From: Weissella hellenica | GTDB lineage: Bacteria > Bacillota > Bacilli > Lactobacillales > Lactobacillaceae | NCBI RefSeq assembly: GCF_005405545.1 | Contig: NZ_BJEG01000011.1 | Location: 1-64,000, forward strand | Length of the DNA: 64,000 nucleotides | Reading direction: 5' to 3' | In this document: positions 1 to 8,700 of the stretch, piece by piece | How positions within the stretch are numbered: the stretch's first letter is position 1 | How the letters are laid out: each line of letters begins with the position of its first letter | The notes under the pieces: generated by a model | What the model was told of the DNA's origin: nothing | The model's database searches: none | The model's input: the letters and a program-made list of their open reading frames with translations, nothing else | Translations under genes and position numbers: made by a program

Positions 1-81
1 GGAATGCTCCTATCTTGTTTTATTAATTATGGCACAACTGTTCAGAAATTTATGTACCAAATACTAGGATAGGAGCATTCC
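1..81. repeat. 14-bp perfect inverted repeat with 53-nt spacer
   Basis: GGAATGCTCCTATC at 1-14 is repeated in inverse orientation at 68-81. The spacer is AT-rich and has no gene. The left arm begins exactly at the window edge, so it may extend further left. It could be a long-loop transcription terminator or the ends of a small decayed element. No transposase is present and I do not recognise the arms as a known insertion-sequence end. Confidence 0.5.
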
Positions 82-183
82 TTATTCTATGTTCTAGATA
101 ATATCTCTTAATTATCCTTTAATTTTTATTATATCAAAACACCTATAACATCGTATATATCTTAAAATACTTAGAAAAATAAA

Positions 184-220
184 CAGCAGCCTATTACAAA
201 TAATGTAACAGGATGCTGCT
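184..220 (-). terminator. Rho-independent terminator of the surface-protein gene
   Basis: On the minus strand AGCAGC plus CCTGTTAC pairs with GTAATAGG plus GCTG/T around a 7-nt loop. A T-rich tail follows. It lies about 35 bases after the stop codon of the surface-protein gene. Confidence 0.7.
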
Positions 221-598
221 TAAAATTTAAATACAAAGTTGCCAATAATTAGTTGATTAATTATTTTTATCTGTATCTTTTTGCTTTTTAACTAAACTAA
301 ATAAACTTAATACAACACTAAATATAGTTAATATTGATACGCCAATTGTTTTGGCATTGTCTGCTTTATCATTTACACCAGTTTGAGGTAATTCTGGTTT
401 ATCAGTCACCGTATTCTCTGCTACTGTCGTTTCTGATTCCTCTTGAATTGACTCATTCAATGGTGTTTGATTTGCTTTACGAGTAGATGTTGTTATTTCA
501 TCCGTTGGAACATTCGTTACGTCAGGGATTTCAGGATAATCTGGTTCAATCTTATCATCCTCATTATCTGAATCTCCTGGATTCACCGGTGTGTCTTG

Positions 599-1006
599 TT
601 CCTGATTTGCCGTATAAACAATCGTTTGTTCGTTATCCTGACTATCATGTCCTAAACCAGTGATCGCATCACTCTGCGCTTGACTTGGTGTGTAACCTGT
701 AATCACGGGTGATTCCTTACGATCGAAGACATTGTCACCATCAACTGCTTGCCAGCCATCATCTTGTACAACTTCACCCGTTACCTTATCCACATGGATT
801 TGGTGCGTAAAGTGTACGGCATCGGTCTGATCTGCTGCTGCAGTTGTGCCATCGGCGTACTCATAGTGGACCGTTTGGTTCACATCAGCTGTCAATGACG
901 TTTCATCCGTTCCTGCTGGCCACTTGGGACCGTCTGGATCTTCTGGATTGATTGGTGTCCCTGGTTCTTGCGGTTCTTCTGGGTTAACCGGTACGATACC
1001 ATGCAC
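599..1006 (-). repeat. Intragenic repeat, copy 2 (protein order)
   Basis: This ~408-bp block matches 1220-1627 with only scattered differences, at a constant offset of 621 bp. It encodes residues 574-709 of the surface protein, ending with the Pro/Glu-rich linker that contains a VNPEEPQEPGTP motif shared by both copies. Such near-identity suggests recent duplication or gene conversion. Confidence 0.85.
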
Positions 1007-1219
1007 AAAGTGCACTTCATATTGCTTTATCACACCATCTTGATCGTAAACGACACCATCTGCTGGATAGTTATCTGATACGAATTCATAACCTTGGTGC
1101 TCGTAATTTGTAATCTTATCAGCTGTTCGGTAATCGTCAGAAGTTCCATATGCACCTGTTAATTGATCAGCACCAATGGTCTCACCCGTTGTGTCATCGA
1201 TATACGTCACTTGCGCTTG

Positions 1220-1627
1220 TTCCTGATTTGCCGTATAAACAATCGTTTGTTCGTTATCCTGACTATCATGTCCTAAACCAGTGATCGCATCACTGTGCGC
1301 TTGACTTGGTGTGTAACCTGTAATCACGGGTGATTCCTTACGATCGAAGACATTGTCACCATCAACTGCTTGCCAACCATCATCTTGTACAACTTCACCC
1401 GTTACCTTATCCACATGGATTTGGTGCGTAAAGTGTACGGCATCGGTCTGATCTGCTGCTGCAGTTGTGCCATCGGCGTATTGATAGTGGACCGTCTGGT
1501 TCACATCAGCTGTCAACGCTGTTTTGTCACTACCTTCAGGCCACTTGGGACCATCTGGATCTTCTGGATTGATTGGTGTCCCTGGTTCTTGCGGTTCTTC
1601 TGGGTTAACCGGTACGATACCATGCAC
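1220..1627 (-). repeat. Intragenic repeat, copy 1 (protein order)
   Basis: This is the partner of 599-1006 and encodes residues 367-502. Each copy carries a mucin-binding-like unit containing VHY and a conserved GYTPSQA motif. Copy number could vary between strains by slippage or recombination. Confidence 0.85.
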
Positions 1628-2724
1628 TAAATAAACATTATAATTTTGATCAACACTGATATCATTATCAAATACTGATCCCGGTATAAATTCATCACTG
1701 TCTAAAATGTAACCTTTATTTTCATAATTATTTATTATATTACTAGTAGTATATTCAATTGTGCTACCAGACTGTCCTGTTACTTCATCAACAGATAATT
1801 CATCTCCCGTTGTCTTATCAAAATAATGAACATATGCCGTTTGCCCCGCTACATAATTAAATTCATTGATTCTAAATTGCTGCAAATTAGTAGCACCACC
1901 AGTAGAACCTGACATCATAAATGCAGCTAACTTATTACTAAAATTATTAACATCAACAGCTTGTGACCAAACTAGGGAATTATTTTGTTGCTTTAAAGTA
2001 ATCGTCATCCTGTGCGAATTTCCGTTATAATCAATTAAAAAATCATGAAAATGACCGTCATAAATATTGCGATTTAATGTTTGATACCCATCTTTTCCTT
2101 GTTTTTGCTCGGTCTCTGCCCACCACACATTATCTCTACCACCTTGTGGTCTCTTGTAAGTTGTTGTCACAAAACTACCAAAAGGAACACGGACAGGATC
2201 CTTATCCCAACCAAACTTATTTGATTCTGTTGAAGCATTTGGATTTGGTCGAGTCGCACTGTTATACCAAGAATCTAATTTAAACCCAAAAGCATTTTCC
2301 AAACCAGCAATTCCTAAATTACCACCTGAAACACCGACATCACTAGTTTTACCATCATGAAAAGCAATACCAATACCATCAGCACCATAAGAGTTAGAAC
2401 CTAAATTAACAGAACCTGACAAAGTAAAATCATAATCTAAATTAATCTTATTTTTAAGCGTAAAGTTACCAACTTGGTCCTGTCTATTCTTTGTTAAAGT
2501 GACAATACCGTTTTTTTCATCATAGCTGGCATCTTTATTAAGAATAAAAAAATCTAAGAAATTGTCTTTGGTGACTTTTGTATAGTCTTGATTAACCTCT
2601 GCTAATTGATTAATTGCATCTTTATAAGACAGTTGAACAACACCATTTGTATCACGATTTGACGTTGCAACTTCACTCTCTGGCGCTACTTTCTCTGATA
2701 TCGCTGCTTCACTCTCTATACACA

Positions 2725-3015
2725 CTAAATATTGCTAATGAACTTTTCCCACATTATTATGAAAGTCCTATTTATATAGCCGTTGATTTTTCACAGAAAT
2801 TACGTGAAAATTATGTCATTAACCGTTTAGAAAATTCAAAACGGTTAAATATTCATATCGAAAAAAGTACCTCTAATAAAACCGATATTTTAATATCAGA
2901 TATGCATGATCCAAATTTCGATAATGAATTCATTTGGAAAGACGATCCTGACATTATTGACTGGATTAATCTAGACGAATTTATTCAATCGCAACATGAA
3001 GAAAATAACATTTGA
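2725..3015 (+). pseudogene. C-terminal remnant of an Mga/AtxA-type transcription regulator
   Basis: The plus-strand frame ending at 3015 encodes about 97 residues resembling the C-terminal EIIB-like end of Mga-family regulators. It has the DILISDMHDP and IWKDDPDIIDW segments, comparable to the ISD-x-P and IW-x-x-PP-x-x-DW pattern of that family. The upstream frame is antisense to the surface-protein gene and does not look like an Mga N-terminus, so the DNA-binding and PRD domains are missing. Mga-type regulators are often divergent from the surface-protein gene they control. This fits two divergent genes whose shared promoter region and both 5' ends were removed. The family call rests on a short segment and is moderately sure. 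Confidence 0.55.
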
Positions 3016-3037
3016 TTGTCTTTTTAATTCAAAATAA

Positions 3038-3080
3038 AAAGCCGAGTAACCCTCTAAAAAGGTGCTACTCGGCTTTATTT
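3038..3080. terminator. Bidirectional terminator
   Basis: AAAGCCGAGTA (3038-3048) pairs with TACTCGGCTTT (3066-3075), with T-rich tails on both strands. It ends cfa on the minus strand and the Mga remnant on the plus strand. Confidence 0.85.
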
Positions 3081-3083
3081 TAT

Positions 3084-4283
3084 TTAATTATTATTATCAC
3101 GAACTGTCATGTAGGCACGACTCATCGGTAAATCATGGCCTGCAGGTCCTTTAGTAACTAAGAATTGTATGATATCAATATTACCGGCTTCAAATGAAGC
3201 TGCACATGCTTGTAAATATAAGTCCCACATACGGGCAAATTGTTCACCATATTCTTTAACAGTCTCATCGTATACTTTATGATAATTTACTGTCCAGTGT
3301 TCCAGCGTCTTTTGATAATGGCGACGTAATGGTTCAAGATCATCTAGTTGCAAACCAGCATCCATAATATGCGTCATATTTTCAATGACGTTTGGAATAT
3401 AGCCACCAGGGAAAATATACTTTTCAATAAATGGATCAACCCCTGCACCATAATGTTGACCTGTAATACCGTGAATTAAAGCACGACCATTAGGGACAAG
3501 ATATTTAGCAACGTCTGCAAAATATTCTGCCAAATTATCCTTACCAACGTGCTCGAACGTACCAACAGATGTAATATAATCAAATTGTTGTTCAATATCA
3601 CGATAATCTTTTAACATAACGTGAACTTTATCTTCCAAACCTAATTCTTTAACACGTTGGATCGTGTAGTTATATTGTTCCTCAGAAAGGGGCACACCAT
3701 ATGTTTCAAGATCATAATCTTGCGCAGCTGTAATAATTAAAGTTCCCCAACCTGAACCAATATCTAGTAGTTTTTTGCCTGGTTGACTATTTAATTTATC
3801 CAAAATGTGGTGAACTTTAGCAATTTGGGCTTCTTCTAATGTCATATCATCACGGGCCCAATAAGCACACGAATACGTCATCGTGTCATCTAACCATTTT
3901 TGATAAAAATCATTACCAATATCATAATGGCTTTGAATATCTTCTTTAGAAGTTTCTTTGTCGTGAGAAGACGTAAATTTTGATAGTAATGCACCCGTAA
4001 AGCCACTTTGATCTGTCAAAAAACTATCTGATTGACCATATGCTGCTGTCACAAGTTCTTGAATACTACCATCAATTTCAATATCACGTCTCATATATGC
4101 TTCGGCTAATTCTAGTGTTGGTACTTTTGCCATACGCTTTAAATCAAGCTTTTTGTTAAAAGTAATATGAATATCAGGTTGACCTTGACCATACGCTTCA
4201 GTCTTACCATCCCAATAAGTTACCTTAACAGGTATATTAAATGCCCTTGCTAACAGCTTATTTAAAACTTTCTTTTGTAACAT
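3084..4283 (-). CDS. cfa: Cyclopropane-fatty-acyl-phospholipid synthase
   Basis: The 399-residue product should transfer a methylene group from S-adenosylmethionine to the double bond of unsaturated acyl chains in membrane phospholipids. This makes cyclopropane fatty acids linked to acid and stationary-phase tolerance. The SAM-binding loop LLDIGSGWG lies at residues 172-180. The family hallmarks YDIGNDFY (about 120) and YSCAYW (about 137-142) are present, as is GTFEHVG (241-247). The length is close to the E. coli enzyme (382). The ATG at 4283 has GTGAGG nine bases upstream. The gene stands alone between two terminators. Confidence 0.93.
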   Translation of the reverse strand: MLQKKVLNKLLARAFNIPVKVTYWDGKTEAYGQGQPDIHITFNKKLDLKRMAKVPTLELAEAYMRRDIEIDGSIQELVTAAYGQSDSFLTDQSGFTGALLSKFTSSHDKETSKEDIQSHYDIGNDFYQKWLDDTMTYSCAYWARDDMTLEEAQIAKVHHILDKLNSQPGKKLLDIGSGWGTLIITAAQDYDLETYGVPLSEEQYNYTIQRVKELGLEDKVHVMLKDYRDIEQQFDYITSVGTFEHVGKDNLAEYFADVAKYLVPNGRALIHGITGQHYGAGVDPFIEKYIFPGGYIPNVIENMTHIMDAGLQLDDLEPLRRHYQKTLEHWTVNYHKVYDETVKEYGEQFARMWDLYLQACAASFEAGNIDIIQFLVTKGPAGHDLPMSRAYMTVRDNNN

Positions 4284-4358
4284 ACTTTTTAAACCTCACA
4301 AACAATAATAGATATACTTCTATTGTACCCCTCCGTGTCAAGTGCATTTAAAACAAAA

Positions 4359-4390
4359 AAAGAACATCCACATTAATGTGGATGTTCTTT
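4359..4390 (-). terminator. Terminator of the rpmG-rpsN operon
   Basis: A perfect 16-bp hairpin has its arms at 4359-4374 and 4375-4390. On the minus strand a T-run follows it. Confidence 0.85.
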
Positions 4391-4410
4391 AATGCTTTAT
4401 GGTAAAAATT

Positions 4411-4680
4411 TTACCATGAAGCCTTCTTAACACCAGGAATTTGACCCTTGTGTGCCAATTCACGGAAGTTCAAACGTGACATACCAAACTCACGCATGTA
4501 CGCACGTGGACGACCATCAATCTTGTCACGACGGTGGATACGAACAGGTGAAGCGTTGCGAGGCAACTTTGACAACCCAACGTAATCCCCAGCAGCCTTT
4601 AGTTCAGCACGCTTTGCAGCGTACTTCTCTACAGTTGCTTCAATCTTCATTTCCTTAGCGATCTTTGACTTTTTAGCCAT
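4411..4680 (-). CDS. rpsN: 30S ribosomal protein S14, cysteine-free (zinc-independent) type
   Basis: The 89-residue protein matches the long S14 form, ending in the typical [12 protein letters not shown]14 binds 16S rRNA in the head of the small subunit. It has no cysteine and therefore lacks the two CxxC zinc motifs of the 61-residue form normally encoded in the spc operon. Paralogues of this kind usually replace the zinc form when zinc is scarce. It follows rpmG by 2 nt, and the rpmG stop overlaps the GGAGG that serves its ATG. Whether a zinc-type rpsN exists elsewhere in this genome cannot be seen here. Confidence 0.95.
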   Translation of the reverse strand: MAKKSKIAKEMKIEATVEKYAAKRAELKAAGDYVGLSKLPRNASPVRIHRRDKIDGRPRAYMREFGMSRLNFRELAHKGQIPGVKKASW

Positions 4681-4682
4681 GA

Positions 4683-4832
4683 TTACTTTACCTCCTTGAA
4701 CACTGTAACACGACGCAACTTTGGAGAATATTTCTTAAGCTCCAAACGGTCAGGTGTATTACGACGGTTCTTAGAAGTCAAGTAGATACGCTCACCGGTT
4801 TCGGCGGCTTCTAATAAAATGTTAATGCGCAT
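4683..4832 (-). CDS. rpmG: 50S ribosomal protein L33, cysteine-free type
   Basis: This 49-codon gene encodes an L33 that starts [19 protein letters not shown] and ends VTVFKEVK. It is a large-subunit protein near the E site. The four cysteines of zinc-binding L33 are absent. Two in-frame ATGs exist, at 4838 and 4832. The AAGGAG motif lies 8 nt from the 4832 ATG but only 2 nt from the first one, and the 49-residue length fits the family, so 4832 is chosen. It is the first gene of a two-gene operon with rpsN. Pairing two zinc-independent ribosomal proteins suggests a zinc-sparing module, although I see no convincing Zur or AdcR box upstream. Confidence 0.93.
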   Translation of the reverse strand: MRINILLEAAETGERIYLTSKNRRNTPDRLELKKYSPKLRRVTVFKEVK

Positions 4833-4838
4833 TAACAT

Positions 4839-4935
4839 AACTCCTTGAATTTATTTGCGGGGTGCCCCCCGCCACTAATTTGAACGACAGGATTAGCTGC
4901 ATTAAACTAACCCCCAAGCTTGCGCCGTCACAATA
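4839..4935 (-). promoter_or_regulatory. Possible structured 5' leader of rpmG-rpsN
   Basis: On the minus strand GGGTTAG (4907-4913) can pair with CTAATCC (4890-4896), closed outside by GAC (4927-4929) and GTC (4886-4888). Nearer the start codon GCGGGG pairs with CCCCGC (4857-4872) around 4 nt. There is no T-run, so the second hairpin is not a terminator. This could be a ribosomal-protein autoregulatory leader. I know of no described L33 leader that it matches. Confidence 0.35.
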
Positions 4936-5017
4936 TAGCTAGTAAATTACAAATATTTATATTACACATGTTTTAGCGAAATAGCAAGAGTTTTGCTCGA
5001 AAAAATGAAATATTATT

Positions 5018-5650
5018 TTATGATTCAGCTAAACGCATAAAATACCAACTAACAAAGCCCATTGCAACAGCTATAACATCATTAGCAATAACATCCAGAA
5101 AACCATTCACCGGCCAGCCCAGTAACGTCACAACATATGTCAGAAAATTAAACAAAATATACAAAATCCCTAACAAGGTTACTGCATTACTCAATGATTC
5201 AAACTGATTGGCTTGAGCTGAACGCCCTAACTGTATTAAACTAACGCCTAACCCAATAATCACCAAACCAAACACAACATCTCTAACAGAAATTGGCGTT
5301 ACTGTAATTGCGACGTCTAATGTAATTGGCCATACAAATTGTAAAACCATCCAGATTAACCAAATTAGTGATAACCATCGCAAACTGCGATTGAATTTAC
5401 TCTTCTTAGTTACAACAGCGTATTTAATTAATGAAATTAGCGTAACTAAAATGAGCATCCCCGCAATCAATTGCAGCATTCTAAATCCTAATTCATAAGG
5501 TGTTCCTTTAGCAGTCAACATAGCTATTGGATACGGACCAATTTTATAAGTTGACCATGCCACCGTTCCCAAGACACTTTGTAGTATCAATAAAAGGCTT
5601 CCTATCATTCCTGCCCCAATAATAATTTTTTTCTGCCACCACTGTTGCAT
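5018..5650 (-). CDS. Multi-pass membrane protein of unknown function
   Basis: The 210-residue product has about six hydrophobic segments (near residues 10-27, 55-77, 90-107, 123-141, 153-175 and 184-204), joined by short loops with Lys/Arg after the second segment. I do not recognise the family; it resembles DUF998-type small membrane proteins only in general architecture. Its ATG overlaps the stop of the upstream 45-codon gene (TAATG), with GAGGAG 6 nt before it inside that gene. It therefore probably belongs to the pyc transcript by translational coupling, although a promoter-like pair (5702-5730) lies close upstream. Confidence 0.7.
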   Translation of the reverse strand: MQQWWQKKIIIGAGMIGSLLLILQSVLGTVAWSTYKIGPYPIAMLTAKGTPYELGFRMLQLIAGMLILVTLISLIKYAVVTKKSKFNRSLRWLSLIWLIWMVLQFVWPITLDVAITVTPISVRDVVFGLVIIGLGVSLIQLGRSAQANQFESLSNAVTLLGILYILFNFLTYVVTLLGWPVNGFLDVIANDVIAVAMGFVSWYFMRLAES

Positions 5651-5787
5651 TATTTTCTCCTCGATTGTATAAAATAAAAAAGAGCAAAAAGCTCTATCAC
5701 CAATATAACGAAAATTTTTTTGAACAGCAAGCTCATAAAATTAACTTTATCTGATGAAGTGTTTTTACTCTCTTTATCATCATTCAT
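5650..5787 (-). CDS. 45-residue single-pass membrane peptide between pyc and the membrane protein gene
   Basis: The frame starts 2 nt after the pyc stop and ends in TAATG overlapping the next gene. It encodes a polar N-terminus (MNDDKESKNTSSDK), one hydrophobic helix (about residues 21-40) and a positive tail (QSRRK), the layout of a small membrane protein. Its own Shine-Dalgarno is poor, so translation would be coupled to pyc. The doubt is that the frame contains a promoter-like pair (TTGCTG, 17 nt, TATATT) and a 5-bp AGAGC hairpin followed by T's, which could instead be a short terminator and a promoter. The tight packing at both ends favours a real gene. Confidence 0.5.
   Translation of the reverse strand: MNDDKESKNTSSDKVNFMSLLFKKIFVILVIELFALFYFIQSRRK
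5702..5730 (-). promoter_or_regulatory. Promoter-like pair inside the 45-codon gene
   Basis: TTGCTG (5725-5730) and TATATT (5702-5707) on the minus strand are separated by 17 nt. A transcript would begin near 5695, directly at the hairpin 5681-5695. It could give the 210-residue membrane protein its own transcript. Confidence 0.35.
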
Positions 5788-5789
5788 AA

Positions 5790-8700
5790 TTAATTGGATT
5801 CTATTTCCAATAATAAATCACCACCATCAACCACATCACCGTTAGCAACATGAACTTGCTTAACAGTACCATTAAACGGCGCTTGAATGGTTGTTTCCAT
5901 CTTCATTGCCTCGGTAACCAACAACGTATCCCCTTGCTTAAACGTCTGACCATCAATCACTTCCACCGACAAGACGCTTCCAGCCATAGTTGCACCAATT
6001 TCATTCTCATTAGTTGGCTCGGCTTTACGTCTTACAATTGTTGTTGTTTGAACACTTGTATCCTGTATATCAACTTCTAACGGTGTACCGTTGACATCAA
6101 AGTAAAGCGTCCGAACGCCTTTAGCGTTTGGTTCACCAATTTCCTCAAGTTGGAAAATAACTGTTTTACCAATTCCTAATTGGACATCCACTCGCTCACC
6201 TGCTCGCATTCCTTGGAAGAATGTCGGTGTATCAAGTAATGTCATAGGACCAAATTCATCATATTTAGCAACATAATCCAAGAAAACCTTCGGATACAAA
6301 ATATAAGAAATCACTTCTTCCGGCGTTGGTTGCCGCTTTAACTTGCGTGCCAGAGTTGCTTCTTGTTGTGCAAAGTCTGCTGATTCACTTAAAGCACCTG
6401 GACGCACCGTAATTGGTTTGCGTCCCTTCAAAACAACAGCTTGTAACTCCTTAGGGAAACCACCCACAGGTTGGCCCAAATCACCCGCAAAGAAATCAAC
6501 GACTGATTGTGGAAAATCAATGGTTTGTCCTTCAGCAAGGACCTTTTCAGGTGTTAAATCATTTTGAATCATGAACAAAGTCATATCCCCAACGACCTTA
6601 GATGACGGCGTTACCTTAATAATATCACCAAACATTTCATTAACTGTGACGTACATTTTCTTAATATCAGACCAGCGATCGCCTAAACGTAATGCTTGTG
6701 CTTGTTGCTGTAAGTTAGAGTACTGACCACCAGGCATCTCAACTTCGAAAATATCCGTTTGCGTACTGCTTGCAGCACTCGCAAAATCACGATAATAAGG
6801 ACGTACACTAGTCCAATAGTCATTGATTTTATTCGCAGCATCAACATTAATTTCAGGTTGGCGCTTATTCCCGCTTAATGAATAATAAACGGCACCCATT
6901 GAGGGTTGCGACGTTGCGCCAGAGAAAGCTGACATTGCCACATCGATAATATCAACGCCCGCCTCAGCAGCCCGTGCATAAGTATACACACCATTACCAG
7001 TTGTATCATGTGTGTGTAGATGAATTGGCACATCAACCGTATCTTTCAACGCACTAACCAATTGGTAGGCAGCTTCTGGCTTTAACAAACCAGCCATATC
7101 CTTAACTGCAATAATATGGGCACCGGCGTCAACCAATTCTTGTGCAAAGTCAGTATAATACTTCAAATTATATTTTGTCCGACTTGAGTCTAAAATATCT
7201 CCGGTATACGCCATGGCTACTTCAGCAAGTTTATTGTTGTCACGCACATATTGAATTGACTTTTCCATCTGTGGTAACCAGTTTAAACTATCAAAGATAC
7301 GGAATACGTCCATCCCATTCGTTGCGGCTAATTTAATAAATTCTTGCAATACATTATCTGGATAATTTTGATAACCAACAGCATTAGAACCTCTAAATAA
7401 CATTTGTGTCAATGTGCGTGGCATCTTTTCGCGTAAGATACGCAAACGTTCCCAAGGATCTTCTCCCAAGAAACGATAAGCTGTATCAAAAGTAGCACCA
7501 CCCCACATTTCACTTGAGAATAAATTAGGCAATGCATTTTGTACATCCGTTGCAATAGTTACCATATCTTTTGTACGCAAACGTGTTGCAAATAATGATT
7601 GGTGAGCATCACGCATCGTTGTATCTGTTAGCAACACTTTATCTTGTTGCTTCAACCAAGCAACGACACCTTGTGGTCCCTTAATATCTAAAACATCCTT
7701 AGCAGTTACCAAATCACTTGGTAAAACAATGTCTTTAGCCGGTTCAACAATATTTGAAGTATAAATTCTTGGTCGATTACGATCCAAACCTGGGAATCCA
7801 TTAACAGTTGTCTCAGCAACATAACGTAATACTTTACGTTCAGGATCCTTATCCGGTAAAATTTCAAATAATTCAGTATGTTTATCAACAAAAGTTGTCG
7901 GTGCCGCAGCATTTCTAAATGTTGGATGGGCAAAAACATTTTTTAAAAACGGAATATTCGTTTTAACACCACGAATGACAAATTCATCTAGTGCTCGCTG
8001 CATCTTATCAACAGCGGCCGTAAAATCAGATCCACGGGTCACTAATTTAACTAGTAATGAATCAAAATACGGTGTAACCGTTGCACCCGCAAACACATTA
8101 CCAGCATCTAGACGAACCCCCGTTCCACCTGGTGAACGATACCAATCAATTTTACCTGTATCTGGCATGAAACCATTGGCTGGATCTTCAGTTGTAATAC
8201 GTGATTGAATCGCAACACCATTTGCTGTTAATTGTTCTTGCATCGGAATATTTAACGGTGCCTCATGTAGCTGATATCCCTGGGCAATTAGAAGCTGTGA
8301 TTTAACAATATCAACACCTGTCACATCTTCAGTAACAGTATGTTCAACTTGAACACGTGGGTTCACTTCGATGAAATAAAAATCATCCCCCTCTACTAGG
8401 AATTCAACCGTTCCAGCATTTTGATAATCAACACTACGCATTAAGCGTAAAGCAGCATTTTGAATGCGTTGTCGCATATTAACAGATACTGAAACTGCCG
8501 GTGCAAATTCAATGATTTTTTGATGACGACGCTGAACAGATGAGTCACGCTCAAATAAATGCATAACCTCGCTATGTTCATCAGCCAAAATTTGGATTTC
8601 AACGTGTTGGGGATCTTTTAGATACTTTTCCAAATAAATATCTGGTTTACCAAAACTTTGTTGTGCTTCTGAAGCAGCACGTTCAAACGCTTCTCTTAGT

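Larger units (their letters stand above)
257..2725 (-). pseudogene. LPxTG surface protein with L-type lectin and MucBP-like domains, 5' end missing
   Basis: The open frame encodes 822 residues of a sortase-anchored surface adhesin. Residues about 45-290 resemble the bacterial L-type lectin domain. They are followed by a MucBP-type domain (about 292-367), two near-identical blocks (367-502 and 574-709) and a second MucBP-like segment between them. The C-terminus has LPQTG at 779-783, a hydrophobic stretch and a Lys-rich tail, the standard sortase signal. The N-terminus is abnormal: there is no signal peptide, the only start is a GTG at 2723-2725 without a Shine-Dalgarno, and a stop lies four codons upstream. 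The sequence just beyond codon 1 belongs to another gene on the opposite strand. I infer that the export signal and promoter were lost by deletion or misassembly, so the product is probably not made or displayed. Confidence 0.8.

Noticed and set aside
1370-1630. Plus-strand frames opposite the adhesin repeats
   Set aside because: They are antisense shadows of repeated coding sequence, with no ribosome site and no family match.
5681-5695. AGAGC hairpin with T-run as the pyc terminator
   Set aside because: It lies inside a 45-codon frame that is packed exactly between two genes, and the stem is only 5 bp. I kept it as a doubt rather than a separate terminator.
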